NCBI RefSeq assembly: GCF_036017035.1
Contig: NZ_JAYXHS010000001.1
Span: 1,116,001-1,180,000, forward strand
DNA length: 64,000 bases
Direction: 5' to 3'
Source: Viridibacterium silvisoli
GTDB lineage: Bacteria; Pseudomonadota; Gammaproteobacteria; Burkholderiales; Rhodocyclaceae
Under the pieces are notes generated by a model, which saw nothing but the letters and a program-made list of their open reading frames with translations, was not told the origin of the DNA and made no database searches. Below are positions 54,278-63,520 of the stretch, piece after piece (the stretch's first letter is position 1; every line of letters begins with the position of its first letter). The position numbers and the translations under genes are program-made.

Positions 54278-55216
54278 CTACTCTTCCGCGTCGCGACTCG
54301 GCGTAATCACCGGCTTTACGTTCGTCTCGGTCAGCTCGGGCGAGCAGTACTCGATGAAGGCATAGGCGAAGCCGCGCAGGTAGTGGCCACGGCGTACGGC
54401 GATGCGCGTGGTGTTTTCCTCGAACAGATGTTCGGAGTCGAGCAGGCGCAGGCCCTTGTCGCGATCGGGGATGAAAGCGACCGAGGCGACGATGCCGACA
54501 CCGAGCTGCAGCTCGACATAAGTCTTGATGACGTCCGCATCGAGCGCCGACATCACGATATCGGTCGCGAGCCCGGCCTTGGCGAAGGTCTGGTCGATGC
54601 GTGCACGACCTGTGTAGCCTTCGTGATAAGTGATCAGCGGATACTCGGCGATGGTTTCAAGGGTCAGCTCACCGACCTTGGTCAGCGGATGGTCTTCCGG
54701 CACGATGACGCTGTGATGCCAGCGGTGGAACGGGAAGGTCGCGATGTCAGGCTGGTTCTCCAGCGCTTCGGTGGCGATGCCGATGTCAGCGTCGCCGGCT
54801 TGCAGCATGGCGACGATTTCTGCCGGGCTGGCCTGGTGCAGTTCGAGGTGCACTTTCGGATAGGCCTGCTTGAAGCGCGTGACCACTTGTGGCAACACGT
54901 AGCGTGCTTGCGTGTGGGTGGTGACGACAGTCAGCTTGCCCTCGTCGCGTTGCGAGAACTGTTCCGCGAGACGCTTGATATTGCGTGCGTCGAGCAGCAT
55001 GCGTTCAACGATGCCGACCAGCTCCTTGCCCGGGTCGGTGAGGCCGAGCAGGCGCTTGCCTCGACGGATGAAGAGTTCGATACCGAGCTCGTCCTCGAGG
55101 TCCTTGATGTGCTTGCTGACGCCGGACTGCGAGGTGAACAGCGCATTGGCGACTTCGGTCAGGTTGAAGTTCTGTCGAACCGTTTCCCGAATGATGCGGA
55201 GTTGCTGGAAGTTCAC
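54278..55216 (-). CDS. cysB: CysB family LysR-type regulator of sulfur assimilation
   Basis: A 312-residue regulator starting MNFQQLRIIRETVRQNFNLT, the CysB signature, with the helix-turn-helix LTEVANALFTSQSGVSKHIK. The effector domain keeps THTQARYVLPQVV and ITYHEGYTGR, which bind N-acetylserine or sulfate in CysB. It is the last gene of cysTWA-cysB and overlaps cysA by 4 bp, so the activator and the transporter are made together. Confidence 0.95.
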   Translation of the reverse strand: MNFQQLRIIRETVRQNFNLTEVANALFTSQSGVSKHIKDLEDELGIELFIRRGKRLLGLTDPGKELVGIVERMLLDARNIKRLAEQFSQRDEGKLTVVTTHTQARYVLPQVVTRFKQAYPKVHLELHQASPAEIVAMLQAGDADIGIATEALENQPDIATFPFHRWHHSVIVPEDHPLTKVGELTLETIAEYPLITYHEGYTGRARIDQTFAKAGLATDIVMSALDADVIKTYVELQLGVGIVASVAFIPDRDKGLRLLDSEHLFEENTTRIAVRRGHYLRGFAYAFIEYCSPELTETNVKPVITPSRDAEE

Positions 55217-56334
55217 TGTGTGGCTCCTTGTGCCGCCGCGCCTTGTGAAGTTGCCGGCGCGGCGCTCTTGCTTTGTTCGAATACCTTGAGTTGCGAGGGC
55301 ACGAGACGCACGCGATTGCCTTCGGCAAGGGCCAGTTCGCGGACGCGCACGCGGCTCACCTCGACTTCGACATGCTCGGGCACGCCACTGCCAGGGGCGC
55401 CCTGCAGTTCGACGCGTGAGGTCGCACCGAAATTGAGAATGCGTACCACCGTGGCTGCGATGCCTTCGACGCCGGGGGCATCATGCACGATGTCGAGCTC
55501 GTGCGGACGTGCGAAGGCGATCACTTCGGCGCCGTGCGACAGCTCTTCGGCATGCGGGTGAGCATGCCCGGCGAGGTTGACGTGCTCGCCATCGACACGG
55601 CCGTGGAACAGGTTCACCGAACCGAGGAAGCCATAGACGAAAGGTGTGGCCGGGCTGTCATAGACCTCGTCCGGCGTACCGACCTGTTCGACGTGGCCCT
55701 TGTTCATGAGCACCACGCGGTCGGCAACTTCCAGCGCTTCTTCCTGATCGTGGGTGACGAAGATGCTGGTGATGTGCAGCTCGTCATGCAGGCGGCGCAG
55801 CCAGCGACGCAGCTCCTTGCGCACCTGCGCGTCGAGTGCGCCGAAGGGCTCGTCGAGCAGCAGCACGCGCGGTTCGACAGCGAGGGCACGTGCCAGAGCA
55901 ATACGCTGACGCTGACCACCGGAGAGCTGCGACGGGAAGCGGTCTGCCAGCCAGTCGAGCTGGACGAGACCCAGCAGCTCGTGCACCTTCTTGCGGATTA
56001 CGCTCTCGCTCGGACGCTCCCGGCGCGGCTTGACGCGCAGCCCGAAGGCCACGTTGTCGAACACCGTCATGTGGCGGAACAGTGCGTAGTGCTGGAACAC
56101 GAAGCCGACCTGGCGCTCGCGCACGTGCGTGGCCGAGGCGTCTTCACCTTCGAGCAGCACTGCGCCGCTGTCGGCCGATTCGAGGCCGGCGATGATGCGC
56201 AACAAGGTCGTCTTGCCGCAGCCTGACGGCCCCAGCAGGGCAACCAGCTCGCCACTCGGGAAATCCAGCGACACGTTGTCGAGGGCGACGAAATCGCCGA
56301 AGCGTTTGTTGATGTTATTGACGGTAATGCTCAT
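55213..56334 (-). CDS. cysA: sulfate/thiosulfate ABC transporter ATP-binding protein CysA
   Basis: A 373-residue ATPase with Walker A GPSGCGKTTLLRI, signature LSGGQRQRIALARALA, Walker B VLLLDEPFGALD and a TOBE-type regulatory domain from about residue 240. It drives uptake by CysT and CysW. The start is 3 bp after the cysW stop codon. The C-terminal 20 residues are an Ala/Gln/Ser-rich tail beyond the usual end. Confidence 0.96.
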   Translation of the reverse strand: MSITVNNINKRFGDFVALDNVSLDFPSGELVALLGPSGCGKTTLLRIIAGLESADSGAVLLEGEDASATHVRERQVGFVFQHYALFRHMTVFDNVAFGLRVKPRRERPSESVIRKKVHELLGLVQLDWLADRFPSQLSGGQRQRIALARALAVEPRVLLLDEPFGALDAQVRKELRRWLRRLHDELHITSIFVTHDQEEALEVADRVVLMNKGHVEQVGTPDEVYDSPATPFVYGFLGSVNLFHGRVDGEHVNLAGHAHPHAEELSHGAEVIAFARPHELDIVHDAPGVEGIAATVVRILNFGATSRVELQGAPGSGVPEHVEVEVSRVRVRELALAEGNRVRLVPSQLKVFEQSKSAAPATSQGAAAQGATQ

Positions 56335-56337
56335 GTC

Positions 56338-57285
56338 TTAAGCTCCTGAACCTGTTGTCGCCGAGGCACTCAGTGTGTGCAGTACGGCAGGCAAATCCTG
56401 TTTTTCCGAATCGCTTGAAGTTTGCGAAGCCTTCCACTCGACCCAGGTCTTGATCACCAGGGTGACGAGGGCCAGCATCGCCAGCAGCGAGGCCACCGCA
56501 AAGGCGGCCGACAGCTTGTACTCGTTGTAGAGAATCTCGATGTGCAGCGGCATGGTGTTGGTGTAGCCGCGGATGTGGCCCGACACCACCGACACGGCGC
56601 CGAACTCGCCCATGGCACGTGCGTTACACAACACCACGCCGTAGATGAGGCCCCACTTGATGTTCGGCAGCGTCACATGCCAGAAGGTCTGCCAGCCATT
56701 GGCGCCGAGCACGATGGCGGCTTCCTCTTCTTCCTTGCCCTGCGCCTGCATCAGCGGAATCAGCTCACGCGCCACGAACGGGAAAGTGACGAAGATCGTC
56801 GCCAGCACGATGCCGGGAATCGCGAAGATGATCTTGATGTCATGCTCCTGCAGCCATGGGCCGAACCAGCCCTGCGCACCGAACATCAGCACGTAGATCA
56901 GGCCGGACACGACAGGCGACACCGAGAATGGCAGGTCGATCAGCGTGGTCAGGAACTGCTTGCCGCGGAAATCGAACTTGGCGATACACCAGGCGGCCGA
57001 GATACCGAAGACCAGGTTGAGCGGCACCGAAATGGCCGCGGCAATCAGCGTGAGCTGGATCGCGGACAACGCGTCGTCGTCGATCATCGCTGCGAAGTAG
57101 GCTTCCCAGCCCTTCTTCAGGCCTTCCGAGAACACCACGAAGAGTGGCAGCAACAGGAACAGGGCGAAGAATGCGAGCGAGATGCCGACGATGGTCCATT
57201 TCAGCCAGGGCGCCTCGCTGGTCGCCGGGTTGTCCTCGTAGTGCTTTGCCGCCGAATGAACGTGCAATCCTCCTGCGCCGGCCAT
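56338..57285 (-). CDS. cysW: sulfate ABC transporter permease CysW
   Basis: A 315-residue permease with six membrane segments. The ATPase-contact motif EEEEAAIVLGANGWQTFWHV and the segment FDFRGKQFLTTLIDLPFSVS are typical of CysW. Its ATG overlaps the cysT stop by one base (TAATG). The N-terminal 25 residues and the Ser/Thr-rich C terminus extend past the core. Confidence 0.95.
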   Translation of the reverse strand: MAGAGGLHVHSAAKHYEDNPATSEAPWLKWTIVGISLAFFALFLLLPLFVVFSEGLKKGWEAYFAAMIDDDALSAIQLTLIAAAISVPLNLVFGISAAWCIAKFDFRGKQFLTTLIDLPFSVSPVVSGLIYVLMFGAQGWFGPWLQEHDIKIIFAIPGIVLATIFVTFPFVARELIPLMQAQGKEEEEAAIVLGANGWQTFWHVTLPNIKWGLIYGVVLCNARAMGEFGAVSVVSGHIRGYTNTMPLHIEILYNEYKLSAAFAVASLLAMLALVTLVIKTWVEWKASQTSSDSEKQDLPAVLHTLSASATTGSGA

Positions 57286-58121
57286 TACGCGTTCCTCCCG
57301 ATGCGGCGTGTTGACCAGGCTTGCAGGCCATTCACGATGAAGAGCAGGGAGAAGGACGCCAGAAGCATCACGACGGCGATCGCCGTGGCACCGGCATAGT
57401 CATATTGTTCGAGCTTGGTGATGATCATGAGGGGTGTGATTTCGGAAACCAGCGGGATGTTGCCGGCGATGAAGATCACCGAACCGTATTCACCCACAGC
57501 GCGGGCAAAGGCCAGTGCAAAACCGGTCAGCAGCGCCGGCAGTACCAGTGGAAAGATGACCGTGCGGAAGGTCACCCAGCGTTGCGCACCGAGGCTCGCT
57601 GCCGCTTCCTCAAGCTCCGTCTCGAGGTCTTCGAGAATCGGCTGCACCGTGCGCACCACGAAGGGCAGGCCGATGAAGATCAGTGCAACGAGCACGCCAA
57701 CCGGCGTATAGGCGATCTTGATGCCCAGCGGTGCCAGCAGGGCGCCCATCCAGCCTTTGGGTGAATACACCGTCGACAGCGCGATGCCGGCCACGGCGGT
57801 GGGCAGCGCAAACGGCAGATCGACCAGCGCGTCGACCAGCTTCTTGCCGGGGAAGCGGTAGCGCACCAGCGACCAGGCAAGCAGGAAGCCGAAAACCGTA
57901 TTGATGGCGGCGGCCAGCAGGGCGGCACCAAAGCTCAGCTTGTACGAGGCGACGACGCGCGGCGCGGTGACGACTTCCCAGAAACGGTCAAAGGTCATTT
58001 CCGTCGTCTTGAGGAAAATCGCCGCCAGCGGGATCAGCACGATGAGCGACAGATAGCCCAGCGTGTAGCCCAGCGTGAGGTTGAAGCCCGGCAACACATT
58101 GGTTTTGCGTGCTGCGCTCAT
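57285..58121 (-). CDS. cysT: sulfate ABC transporter permease CysT
   Basis: A 278-residue permease with six segments, first gene of the operon. PGFNLTLGYTLGYLSLIVLIPL, here residues 11 to about 32, is the usual first segment, and LEEAAASLGAQRWVTFRTVI is the ATPase-contact loop. No sulfate- or thiosulfate-binding protein gene (sbp or cysP) precedes it, so that subunit must be encoded elsewhere. The ATG at 58121 was chosen over an in-frame start 17 codons upstream, which lacks family similarity. Confidence 0.94.
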   Translation of the reverse strand: MSAARKTNVLPGFNLTLGYTLGYLSLIVLIPLAAIFLKTTEMTFDRFWEVVTAPRVVASYKLSFGAALLAAAINTVFGFLLAWSLVRYRFPGKKLVDALVDLPFALPTAVAGIALSTVYSPKGWMGALLAPLGIKIAYTPVGVLVALIFIGLPFVVRTVQPILEDLETELEEAAASLGAQRWVTFRTVIFPLVLPALLTGFALAFARAVGEYGSVIFIAGNIPLVSEITPLMIITKLEQYDYAGATAIAVVMLLASFSLLFIVNGLQAWSTRRIGRNA

Positions 58122-58212
58122 GCTGGTCGCCCCCCGACGGGCCGAGGCGTTGTGACGTGCCTGGAAACGCACATTTCGAGCAATCCTTATACGAAAAGCG
58201 CGAGTCTAGAGG

Positions 58213-58262
58213 CCGGCCCTTAGAAAAATAACCAATAAAACATTCTCTGCTTATTCGAATTT
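58213..58262 (-). promoter_or_regulatory. AT-rich regulatory region upstream of cysT
   Basis: A clearly AT-rich block in a GC-rich stretch, with several AATAA and TTATT half-sites and the palindrome ATTCGAAT (58254-58261). CysB-activated promoters have degenerate AT-rich sites in this position, so it is a candidate CysB site. The block also precedes the divergent gene at 58400. Confidence 0.4.
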
Positions 58263-58399
58263 GTGCAATAGATGGCCGGGCGCCCAGCCACATCGATCGC
58301 TATGCGCGAAGTCGGATAAGCATCTGAAAACAAAAGCGTTGGTGCTGGAGGCGGGGTTTTTTAGCATGCAGGGTCTGATTGGTCTGCAAGGAGACAGGC

Positions 58400-58699
58400 A
58401 TGGGCATGCGATGTCTGAGCACACGCGAACTCAACGCCCTGCGCGTTGCGCTGGACAAGCGCCACGTTTCGATTGATGACGTGGCAGGGCTGGATTACGG
58501 GCGGCTGATTCGCGTGCCTGGTCTCGGGCGCAAGAGCATTGCCAACATCCGCGCCTGGCTCGCCGAGCAGGGGCGCAGCCTGAGCAATGATCGCGGCGAA
58601 CAGGCTGGCGAGCCGGAAGAGGAGGAGGTGCGCAATATCCAGCGCGCCATCACCTACCTGCACGAACACGGCTACACGGTTTTACCACCAGCGGGCTGA
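58400..58699 (+). CDS. stand-alone protein resembling the RNA polymerase alpha C-terminal domain
   Basis: A 99-residue protein. Residues 6-61 follow the pattern of the alpha-CTD: LSTREL at the first helix, then LIRVPGLGRKSIANIRAWLA (36-55), close to the helix-hairpin-helix that touches UP elements, and a closing helix ending GRSLS. The last 35 residues start acidic (GEPEEEE) and then form a short helical segment. An AAGGAG site lies 6 bases before the ATG, so it is clearly translated. It might bind DNA or compete with or recruit RNA polymerase. It is divergent from cysT, with 278 bp between starts. Confidence 0.75.
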   Translation: MGMRCLSTRELNALRVALDKRHVSIDDVAGLDYGRLIRVPGLGRKSIANIRAWLAEQGRSLSNDRGEQAGEPEEEEVRNIQRAITYLHEHGYTVLPPAG

Positions 58700-58797
58700 T
58701 CGCCCTGCTCTCGACGCCGCTGCCGGCCGGCGTCCACCAGTCTGCCGCGTGGAGCGCTGCCTGGAAGTGCCGGGTGCAGGTCAGGCTGCTATTGCCA

Positions 58798-59595
58798 TCA
58801 AGGCGTGAGCAGCTTGAGGCGCACGCGCTTGTCCAGGTTCAACTGCTGCAAGGCGCTGCCGAAATGCTCCTCCATCAGGCGCTTCTGCAGCCCCGACTTC
58901 TCGGCCTGGCGCAGCGCCGCCTCCATCACGGGCTTGAGATGGGCATTGCCGCGTGACAGGTAGAACACGAAGTCGCGTTGATACACGAGCAGCAGATTGG
59001 GCTCGATGGCCAGCTCCGGGTGCAGCAGTGCCTCGGCGCCGATCTCGCTGGCGCCGCGTGGGAAATAATCCACCCCGCGATTCTGCGCCGCCAGCATGCT
59101 GAACAACTGTCGCCACTCGCCGGCCTGTTCGACATAGGACAGTTTGTTGGCCTCCCAGATGCTGACATCGAACCAGCCCTTGCCGAGCCCGGCGGTCTTG
59201 CCGAGTTCGCGGAATTGAGCGAGATCCTTGACGTTGGCATAGATGCCTTCCGTGCCCTTGGGCACGAACAGCACGCGTTGGCCGATCAGCCCCTGGGTCA
59301 GGGGAAAGTCGACGCGTGTGTACAGTGTGTCGCGCTCAGGCGTCTGCAGCATCCAGTGCGCGGTCAGCCGATCTATGTCGAGGTAGGCCAGGATGCGTGT
59401 CTGCGGCAGATTCTCATAGACTTCGACCGTGACCTTGTGACCCGCGGCCTTGAGGGCCTCGGTCAGGAGTGCGTGGTAGTACCTGTGATTGCCGGTCGTG
59501 CCCGCAGCCAGTCGCAAGGTGATATCGGCTGCCGTGCAGGGCAGCGTGGTCAAGCCGGACATGACGAGCAGTAGCGCGAAGAGTTTTCGCAGCAT
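58798..59595 (-). CDS. periplasmic solute-binding-like protein
   Basis: A 265-residue exported protein with a signal peptide (about residues 1-23, ending TAA). It has the two-lobe fold of family 3 solute-binding proteins, with DITLRLAAGTTGNHRYYHALL at the N terminus and VDYFPRGASEIGAEALLHPE in the second lobe. No transporter genes adjoin it. The closest look-alikes are orphan proteins of unknown role, as at 15961-16887. The ATG at 59595 begins the signal peptide. Confidence 0.75.
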   Translation of the reverse strand: MLRKLFALLLVMSGLTTLPCTAADITLRLAAGTTGNHRYYHALLTEALKAAGHKVTVEVYENLPQTRILAYLDIDRLTAHWMLQTPERDTLYTRVDFPLTQGLIGQRVLFVPKGTEGIYANVKDLAQFRELGKTAGLGKGWFDVSIWEANKLSYVEQAGEWRQLFSMLAAQNRGVDYFPRGASEIGAEALLHPELAIEPNLLLVYQRDFVFYLSRGNAHLKPVMEAALRQAEKSGLQKRLMEEHFGSALQQLNLDKRVRLKLLTP

Positions 59596-59718
59596 GGTTT
59601 GGGTGTCCCTGGGTCGACGGCCGGTGTTCTTCGCCACCGTGCCTTGCTGCCTGTCAGTATAGATAGCCCGGGCTGAAACGTGCCAACGTCATGACTGACG
59701 GTAGTTCCGAAATGCGAA

Positions 59719-61719
59719 TCAGTGCTGGCGCGCCGTCAGTGCGCGTTCGACGAAATTGCGCGGCACGCGCGTGCGTGGCACGCGGCCGCCGAACCAGCTG
59801 CGCACATCCTCTTCCAGGCCGATGCCATGCATGAAGTTGTACAGCGCCTTGTTGAGGGCCTTGCCGAGCGCGTCGTGATCGACACCGGTCGGGTCGATGA
59901 AGTCGACATCATTGGTGGCAAATGAAATCGGCGGCAGCGGCACGAGTTTCACGCCGTACTCTTCCGGATTCTTGCCGACCGGCGAATGCACCGTGCAGGC
60001 GAAGCGGTGGAAGAAGCCGGACTGGATGCAGCCGGCCTCGAACAGTTGGCGCACGTATTCCAGCGCATCTACCGTGTCCTGCACTGTCTGCGTCGGGAAG
60101 CCATACATGAGATAGGCATGCACGAGGATGCCGGCTTCGGTGAAGGCATGCGTGACGCGCGCCACCTGGTCGACTGACACGCCCTTCTTCATCAGGTTGA
60201 GCAGGCGGTCGGAAGCGACTTCAAGCCCGCCTGAAATGGCAATGCAGCCGCTCTCCGCCATCAGCCGGCACAGGTCTGGCGTGAAGGATTTTTCGAAGCG
60301 GATATTGCCCCACCACGAGATCGAGCGATTGCGCCGGATCAGCTCTTCCGACAGCGCGCGCAATGACTTCGGCGGCGCGGCTTCATCGACGAAATGGAAG
60401 CCGGTCTGCCCCGTCTCGGCAATGATGGTGTCGATGCGATCCACCAGCGTCGTCGCGGCAACGCCTTCGTAGCGCGAGATGTAATCGAGGCTCACATCGC
60501 AGAAGCTGCACTTCTTCCAGTAGCAGCCGTGCGCCACCGTGAGCTTGTTCCAGCGCCCGTCCGACCACAGGCGATGCATGGGGTTGAGCATGTCGAGCAG
60601 CGACAGATACTTGTCGAGCGGCAGGCCGTCCCAGGTCGGCGTGCCGACTTCGGCGAAGGCCACGTCGGACTCATCGGTTGTGATGTAGCGAACCAGCCCG
60701 CTGTCCTTTTCGCGAAGGAAGGTGCGCACCAGTTGTTCGTGCGTGCGCCTGCCGTGCAGGTGATCGAGCAGTGCCAGTAGCGGCCGTTCGCCATCGTCCA
60801 GCGTCACGTAGTCGAAATAATCGAAGACGCGCGTGTCGGAGAGCTCACGCAGTTCCGTATTCACGAAACCGCCACCGAGGCCGACGACGATGTCCGGGTT
60901 CTGTGCCTTGATGCTCTGCGCGATGCGGAAGGCGGCGTACACCGCGCCGGGGAAAGGCACGGAGATCAGCACGAGTTGCGGTGCGTGCTTCTCGATTGCT
61001 TGCAGTGTGAGCGCATGCAGCGTGGTGTCGACGAGGTTGCGCGGCGCAGCCAGTGCGCGCGCCAGCGGGTCGAAAGTCGGCTGGCTCTGCGCCAGCGATT
61101 CGGCATAGCGCACGAACTCGAAACGCGGATCGATCGCTTCGCGCAGCACATCGGCGAGATCGTTCAGGTATAGCGTCGCGAGGTGTCGCGCGCGATCCTG
61201 CATGCCGAGCGCACCGAAAGCCCAGGCCAGCGGGTCACCACCATCCGGGTCGATGTACTCGTCGAGCGATGCGAAGCGTGATCCCTCGGGCAGGAAGTTG
61301 CGGCTGCAGATGCGATGCGCCACCGTGGAGTCGCGCCCTTGCAGGAAGCCGATGAGGGGCGTGATGGTCGACAGGTAGCGCTCGAACTGCGCGAGGAAGG
61401 TTTGTACCAGTGGCGTGCGCCGCCGCTCCGGCAAGGTCTCGATCTGCTGGCGGATTTCCTGCAGACCCTCGACGGAAAACAGGCGCAGTACCAAGGCCAG
61501 CGCGAGGTCTTCCTGCTCGGCGTCTACATCGCGCGAACGCAGGAAGCCGGTGAGGTAGGCCGTCGATGGGTAGGGCGTGTTGAGCTGCGTCATCGGCGGG
61601 ATGACGGACAGCACGCGCAATAGCTTGTCCGCAGACGCGCCCGCTATTGGGGCGGCAGGTTGCGTACGCTCGTCATGCAGCGTAAATGAACCATCGGCAT
61701 TGCGGAACGGCTTGCTCAT
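59719..61719 (-). CDS. B12-binding-like domain radical SAM protein
   Basis: A 666-residue enzyme. The N-terminal 320 residues include a Rossmann-like B12-binding domain (ISVPFPGAVYAAFRIAQSI, DIVVGLGGGFVNTE); the DxHxxG cobalamin-His motif is not seen. The radical SAM barrel follows, with its cluster Cys residues at 399, 404 and 407 (HGCYWKKCSFCD), spaced CX4CX2C instead of the usual CX3CX2C. WWGNIRFEKSFTPDLCRLM and ISGGLEVASDRLL are barrel motifs. It could be a methyltransferase or a methylthio- or ring-forming enzyme; the substrate is unknown. Confidence 0.86.
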   Translation of the reverse strand: MSKPFRNADGSFTLHDERTQPAAPIAGASADKLLRVLSVIPPMTQLNTPYPSTAYLTGFLRSRDVDAEQEDLALALVLRLFSVEGLQEIRQQIETLPERRRTPLVQTFLAQFERYLSTITPLIGFLQGRDSTVAHRICSRNFLPEGSRFASLDEYIDPDGGDPLAWAFGALGMQDRARHLATLYLNDLADVLREAIDPRFEFVRYAESLAQSQPTFDPLARALAAPRNLVDTTLHALTLQAIEKHAPQLVLISVPFPGAVYAAFRIAQSIKAQNPDIVVGLGGGFVNTELRELSDTRVFDYFDYVTLDDGERPLLALLDHLHGRRTHEQLVRTFLREKDSGLVRYITTDESDVAFAEVGTPTWDGLPLDKYLSLLDMLNPMHRLWSDGRWNKLTVAHGCYWKKCSFCDVSLDYISRYEGVAATTLVDRIDTIIAETGQTGFHFVDEAAPPKSLRALSEELIRRNRSISWWGNIRFEKSFTPDLCRLMAESGCIAISGGLEVASDRLLNLMKKGVSVDQVARVTHAFTEAGILVHAYLMYGFPTQTVQDTVDALEYVRQLFEAGCIQSGFFHRFACTVHSPVGKNPEEYGVKLVPLPPISFATNDVDFIDPTGVDHDALGKALNKALYNFMHGIGLEEDVRSWFGGRVPRTRVPRNFVERALTARQH

Positions 61720-61765
61720 TGGCTGGCTGCGGAGGATGGTTGCTGCGAGCGTGTCTTGCCCGCGC

Positions 61766-62368
61766 TCAGGCGGTGCGGCCGAGGCGGTAAATCGCGACGC
61801 TGGCGTAGTTGTTCGGATCGGTGGTGATCTCGCGATCCTCGTCGAACGCGACGCGCTGCAGGATGCTGATGCCGCGCTTCTGGCACAGCAGTTCGAAGTC
61901 GGCCATGGTGAAGAAGCGCACGTTCGGCGTGTTGTACCACTCGAAAGGCAGGATGTCGGAGACCGGCATGTGGCCTTCGGCGATCGATACGCGATGGCGC
62001 CAGTAGCCGAAGTTCGGGAAGCTCACGACCGCCTCGCGACCGACGCGCAGCATTTCGCTCAATATGCCATCTGTATTGTGAACGGCCTGCAGCGAGAGAC
62101 TCATGATGACGTGGTCGAACTGCGCGTCCTCGAAGCCGGCAAGGCCCTTCTCGAGATCGATCTGCAGCACGTTGATGCCGGCCTTGATGCAGGCCACGAC
62201 GTGCTCCACGTCGCGCTCGATGCCGTAGCCTTTCACGCCGCGTTCGGCGATGAGGTGGGCGAGCAGGTCGCCGTCGCCGCAGCCAAGGTCGAGCACGCGT
62301 TCGCCGCGTGTGATCCAGCGCGTGATGACGTCGAAGTCGAAACGCAGATCCTGTGTCAGTTGCACCAT
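61766..62368 (-). CDS. metW: methionine biosynthesis protein MetW
   Basis: A 200-residue class I methyltransferase-like protein with motif RVLDLGCGDGDLLAHL and the typical LEKGLAGFEDAQFDHVIMS. MetW works with MetX; in several bacteria it is needed for full homoserine acyltransferase activity. It starts 3 bp after the metX stop codon, so it is co-translated, as usual for this pair. Confidence 0.95.
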   Translation of the reverse strand: MVQLTQDLRFDFDVITRWITRGERVLDLGCGDGDLLAHLIAERGVKGYGIERDVEHVVACIKAGINVLQIDLEKGLAGFEDAQFDHVIMSLSLQAVHNTDGILSEMLRVGREAVVSFPNFGYWRHRVSIAEGHMPVSDILPFEWYNTPNVRFFTMADFELLCQKRGISILQRVAFDEDREITTDPNNYASVAIYRLGRTA

Positions 62369-62371
62369 GTC

Positions 62372-63502
62372 TCAGACCTCGATGTTATTGAAGTAGGCGC
62401 GCATCGCGGCATGGTAGTGCGGATCGTCGAGCAGGAAGGAATCATGGCCGGCCGCGCTGTCGAGTTCGGCATAGGTGACGTCCAGCCCGTTGTGCATCAG
62501 CGGGAATACGAGCTCCTGCGAACGCGCTGGCGAGAAGCGCCAGTCGGTCGTGAACGACGCGATGAAGAACTTTGCCTTGGCGCGCGCTAGCGCTGCCTGC
62601 AGATTGCCGTCGTAGGCGTAGGCAGGATCGAAGTAGTCGAGCGCCTTGGTGGTCAGCAGGTAGGTGTTGGCATCGAAGAAGCCGGCGAACTTGTCACCCT
62701 GATAGTGCAGGTAGGACTCGATCTCGAAATCCACGCCGCGACCGAACTGGTGCTCGCCGTGACGTAGGCGGCGACCGAATTTCTCGGCCATCGCATCGTC
62801 CGACAGATAGGTGATGTGGCCCAGCATGCGCGCCAGACGCAAACCGCTGACGGGCACGACGCCGTACTCGTAGTAATCGCCGCCGTGAAAGGTCGGGTCG
62901 CTGAGGATGGCCTGACGCGCAACTTCGTTGAAGGCGATGTTCTCGGCCGACAATTTTGGCGCGGCGGCAATGACCATGCCGTGACGTACCCGATCGGCAT
63001 AGCGCAATGTCCAGTCCAGTGCCTGCATGCCACCGAGGCTGCCGCCGAGCACGGCTGCAAATTGCTGGATGCCGAGCAGGTCTGCAAGGCGCGCCTGCGA
63101 ATCCACCCAGTCTTCGACCGTCACGAACGGGAAGCGCGAGCCCCAGGGCTTGCCACTCGCCGGCTCGATCGACATCGGGCCGGTGCTGCCGTAACAGCCG
63201 CCGAGGTTGTTCACGCCGATGACGAAGAACTTGTCCGTATCGAGCGGCTTGCCGGGGCCGACGAGGTTGTCCCACCAGCCGACGCTCTTCGGATTGTCCG
63301 CATGCACACCGGCGACATGGTGTGAACCGGAGAGAGCATGACAGACCAGCACGGCATTGCTGGCCGTGGCATTCAACGTGCCGTAGGTCTCGTACACCAG
63401 ATCGTAGGCGGGTAATACACCGCCACTTTTAAGTGACAACGGCGTATCGAAATGCGCGCGCTGTGGCGCAACGATGCCAATGGATGAAGCGGATGTCGTC
63501 AT
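62372..63502 (-). CDS. metX: homoserine O-acyltransferase MetX
   Basis: A 376-residue alpha/beta hydrolase-fold enzyme that acylates homoserine at the start of methionine synthesis. The nucleophile Ser155 is in GGSLGGMQ, the catalytic Asp follows in TTDWRFSP, and the His in SAAGHDSFL. MetX proteins use acetyl- or succinyl-CoA, and many with a MetW partner prefer succinyl-CoA; I cannot decide by eye. The ATG at 63502 lies past the terminator hairpin, so a start upstream in the leader is ruled out. It is under a SAM-II-like riboswitch. Confidence 0.95.
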   Translation of the reverse strand: MTTSASSIGIVAPQRAHFDTPLSLKSGGVLPAYDLVYETYGTLNATASNAVLVCHALSGSHHVAGVHADNPKSVGWWDNLVGPGKPLDTDKFFVIGVNNLGGCYGSTGPMSIEPASGKPWGSRFPFVTVEDWVDSQARLADLLGIQQFAAVLGGSLGGMQALDWTLRYADRVRHGMVIAAAPKLSAENIAFNEVARQAILSDPTFHGGDYYEYGVVPVSGLRLARMLGHITYLSDDAMAEKFGRRLRHGEHQFGRGVDFEIESYLHYQGDKFAGFFDANTYLLTTKALDYFDPAYAYDGNLQAALARAKAKFFIASFTTDWRFSPARSQELVFPLMHNGLDVTYAELDSAAGHDSFLLDDPHYHAAMRAYFNNIEV

Positions 63503-63520
63503 GTCGGAAAGCAGGGAACC

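Noticed and set aside
61588..61606. Palindrome CGTCATCGGCGGGATGACG as a third dispersed repeat
   Set aside because: It is shorter, lies within the radical SAM coding region and encodes a plausible conserved stretch, so it is probably chance.
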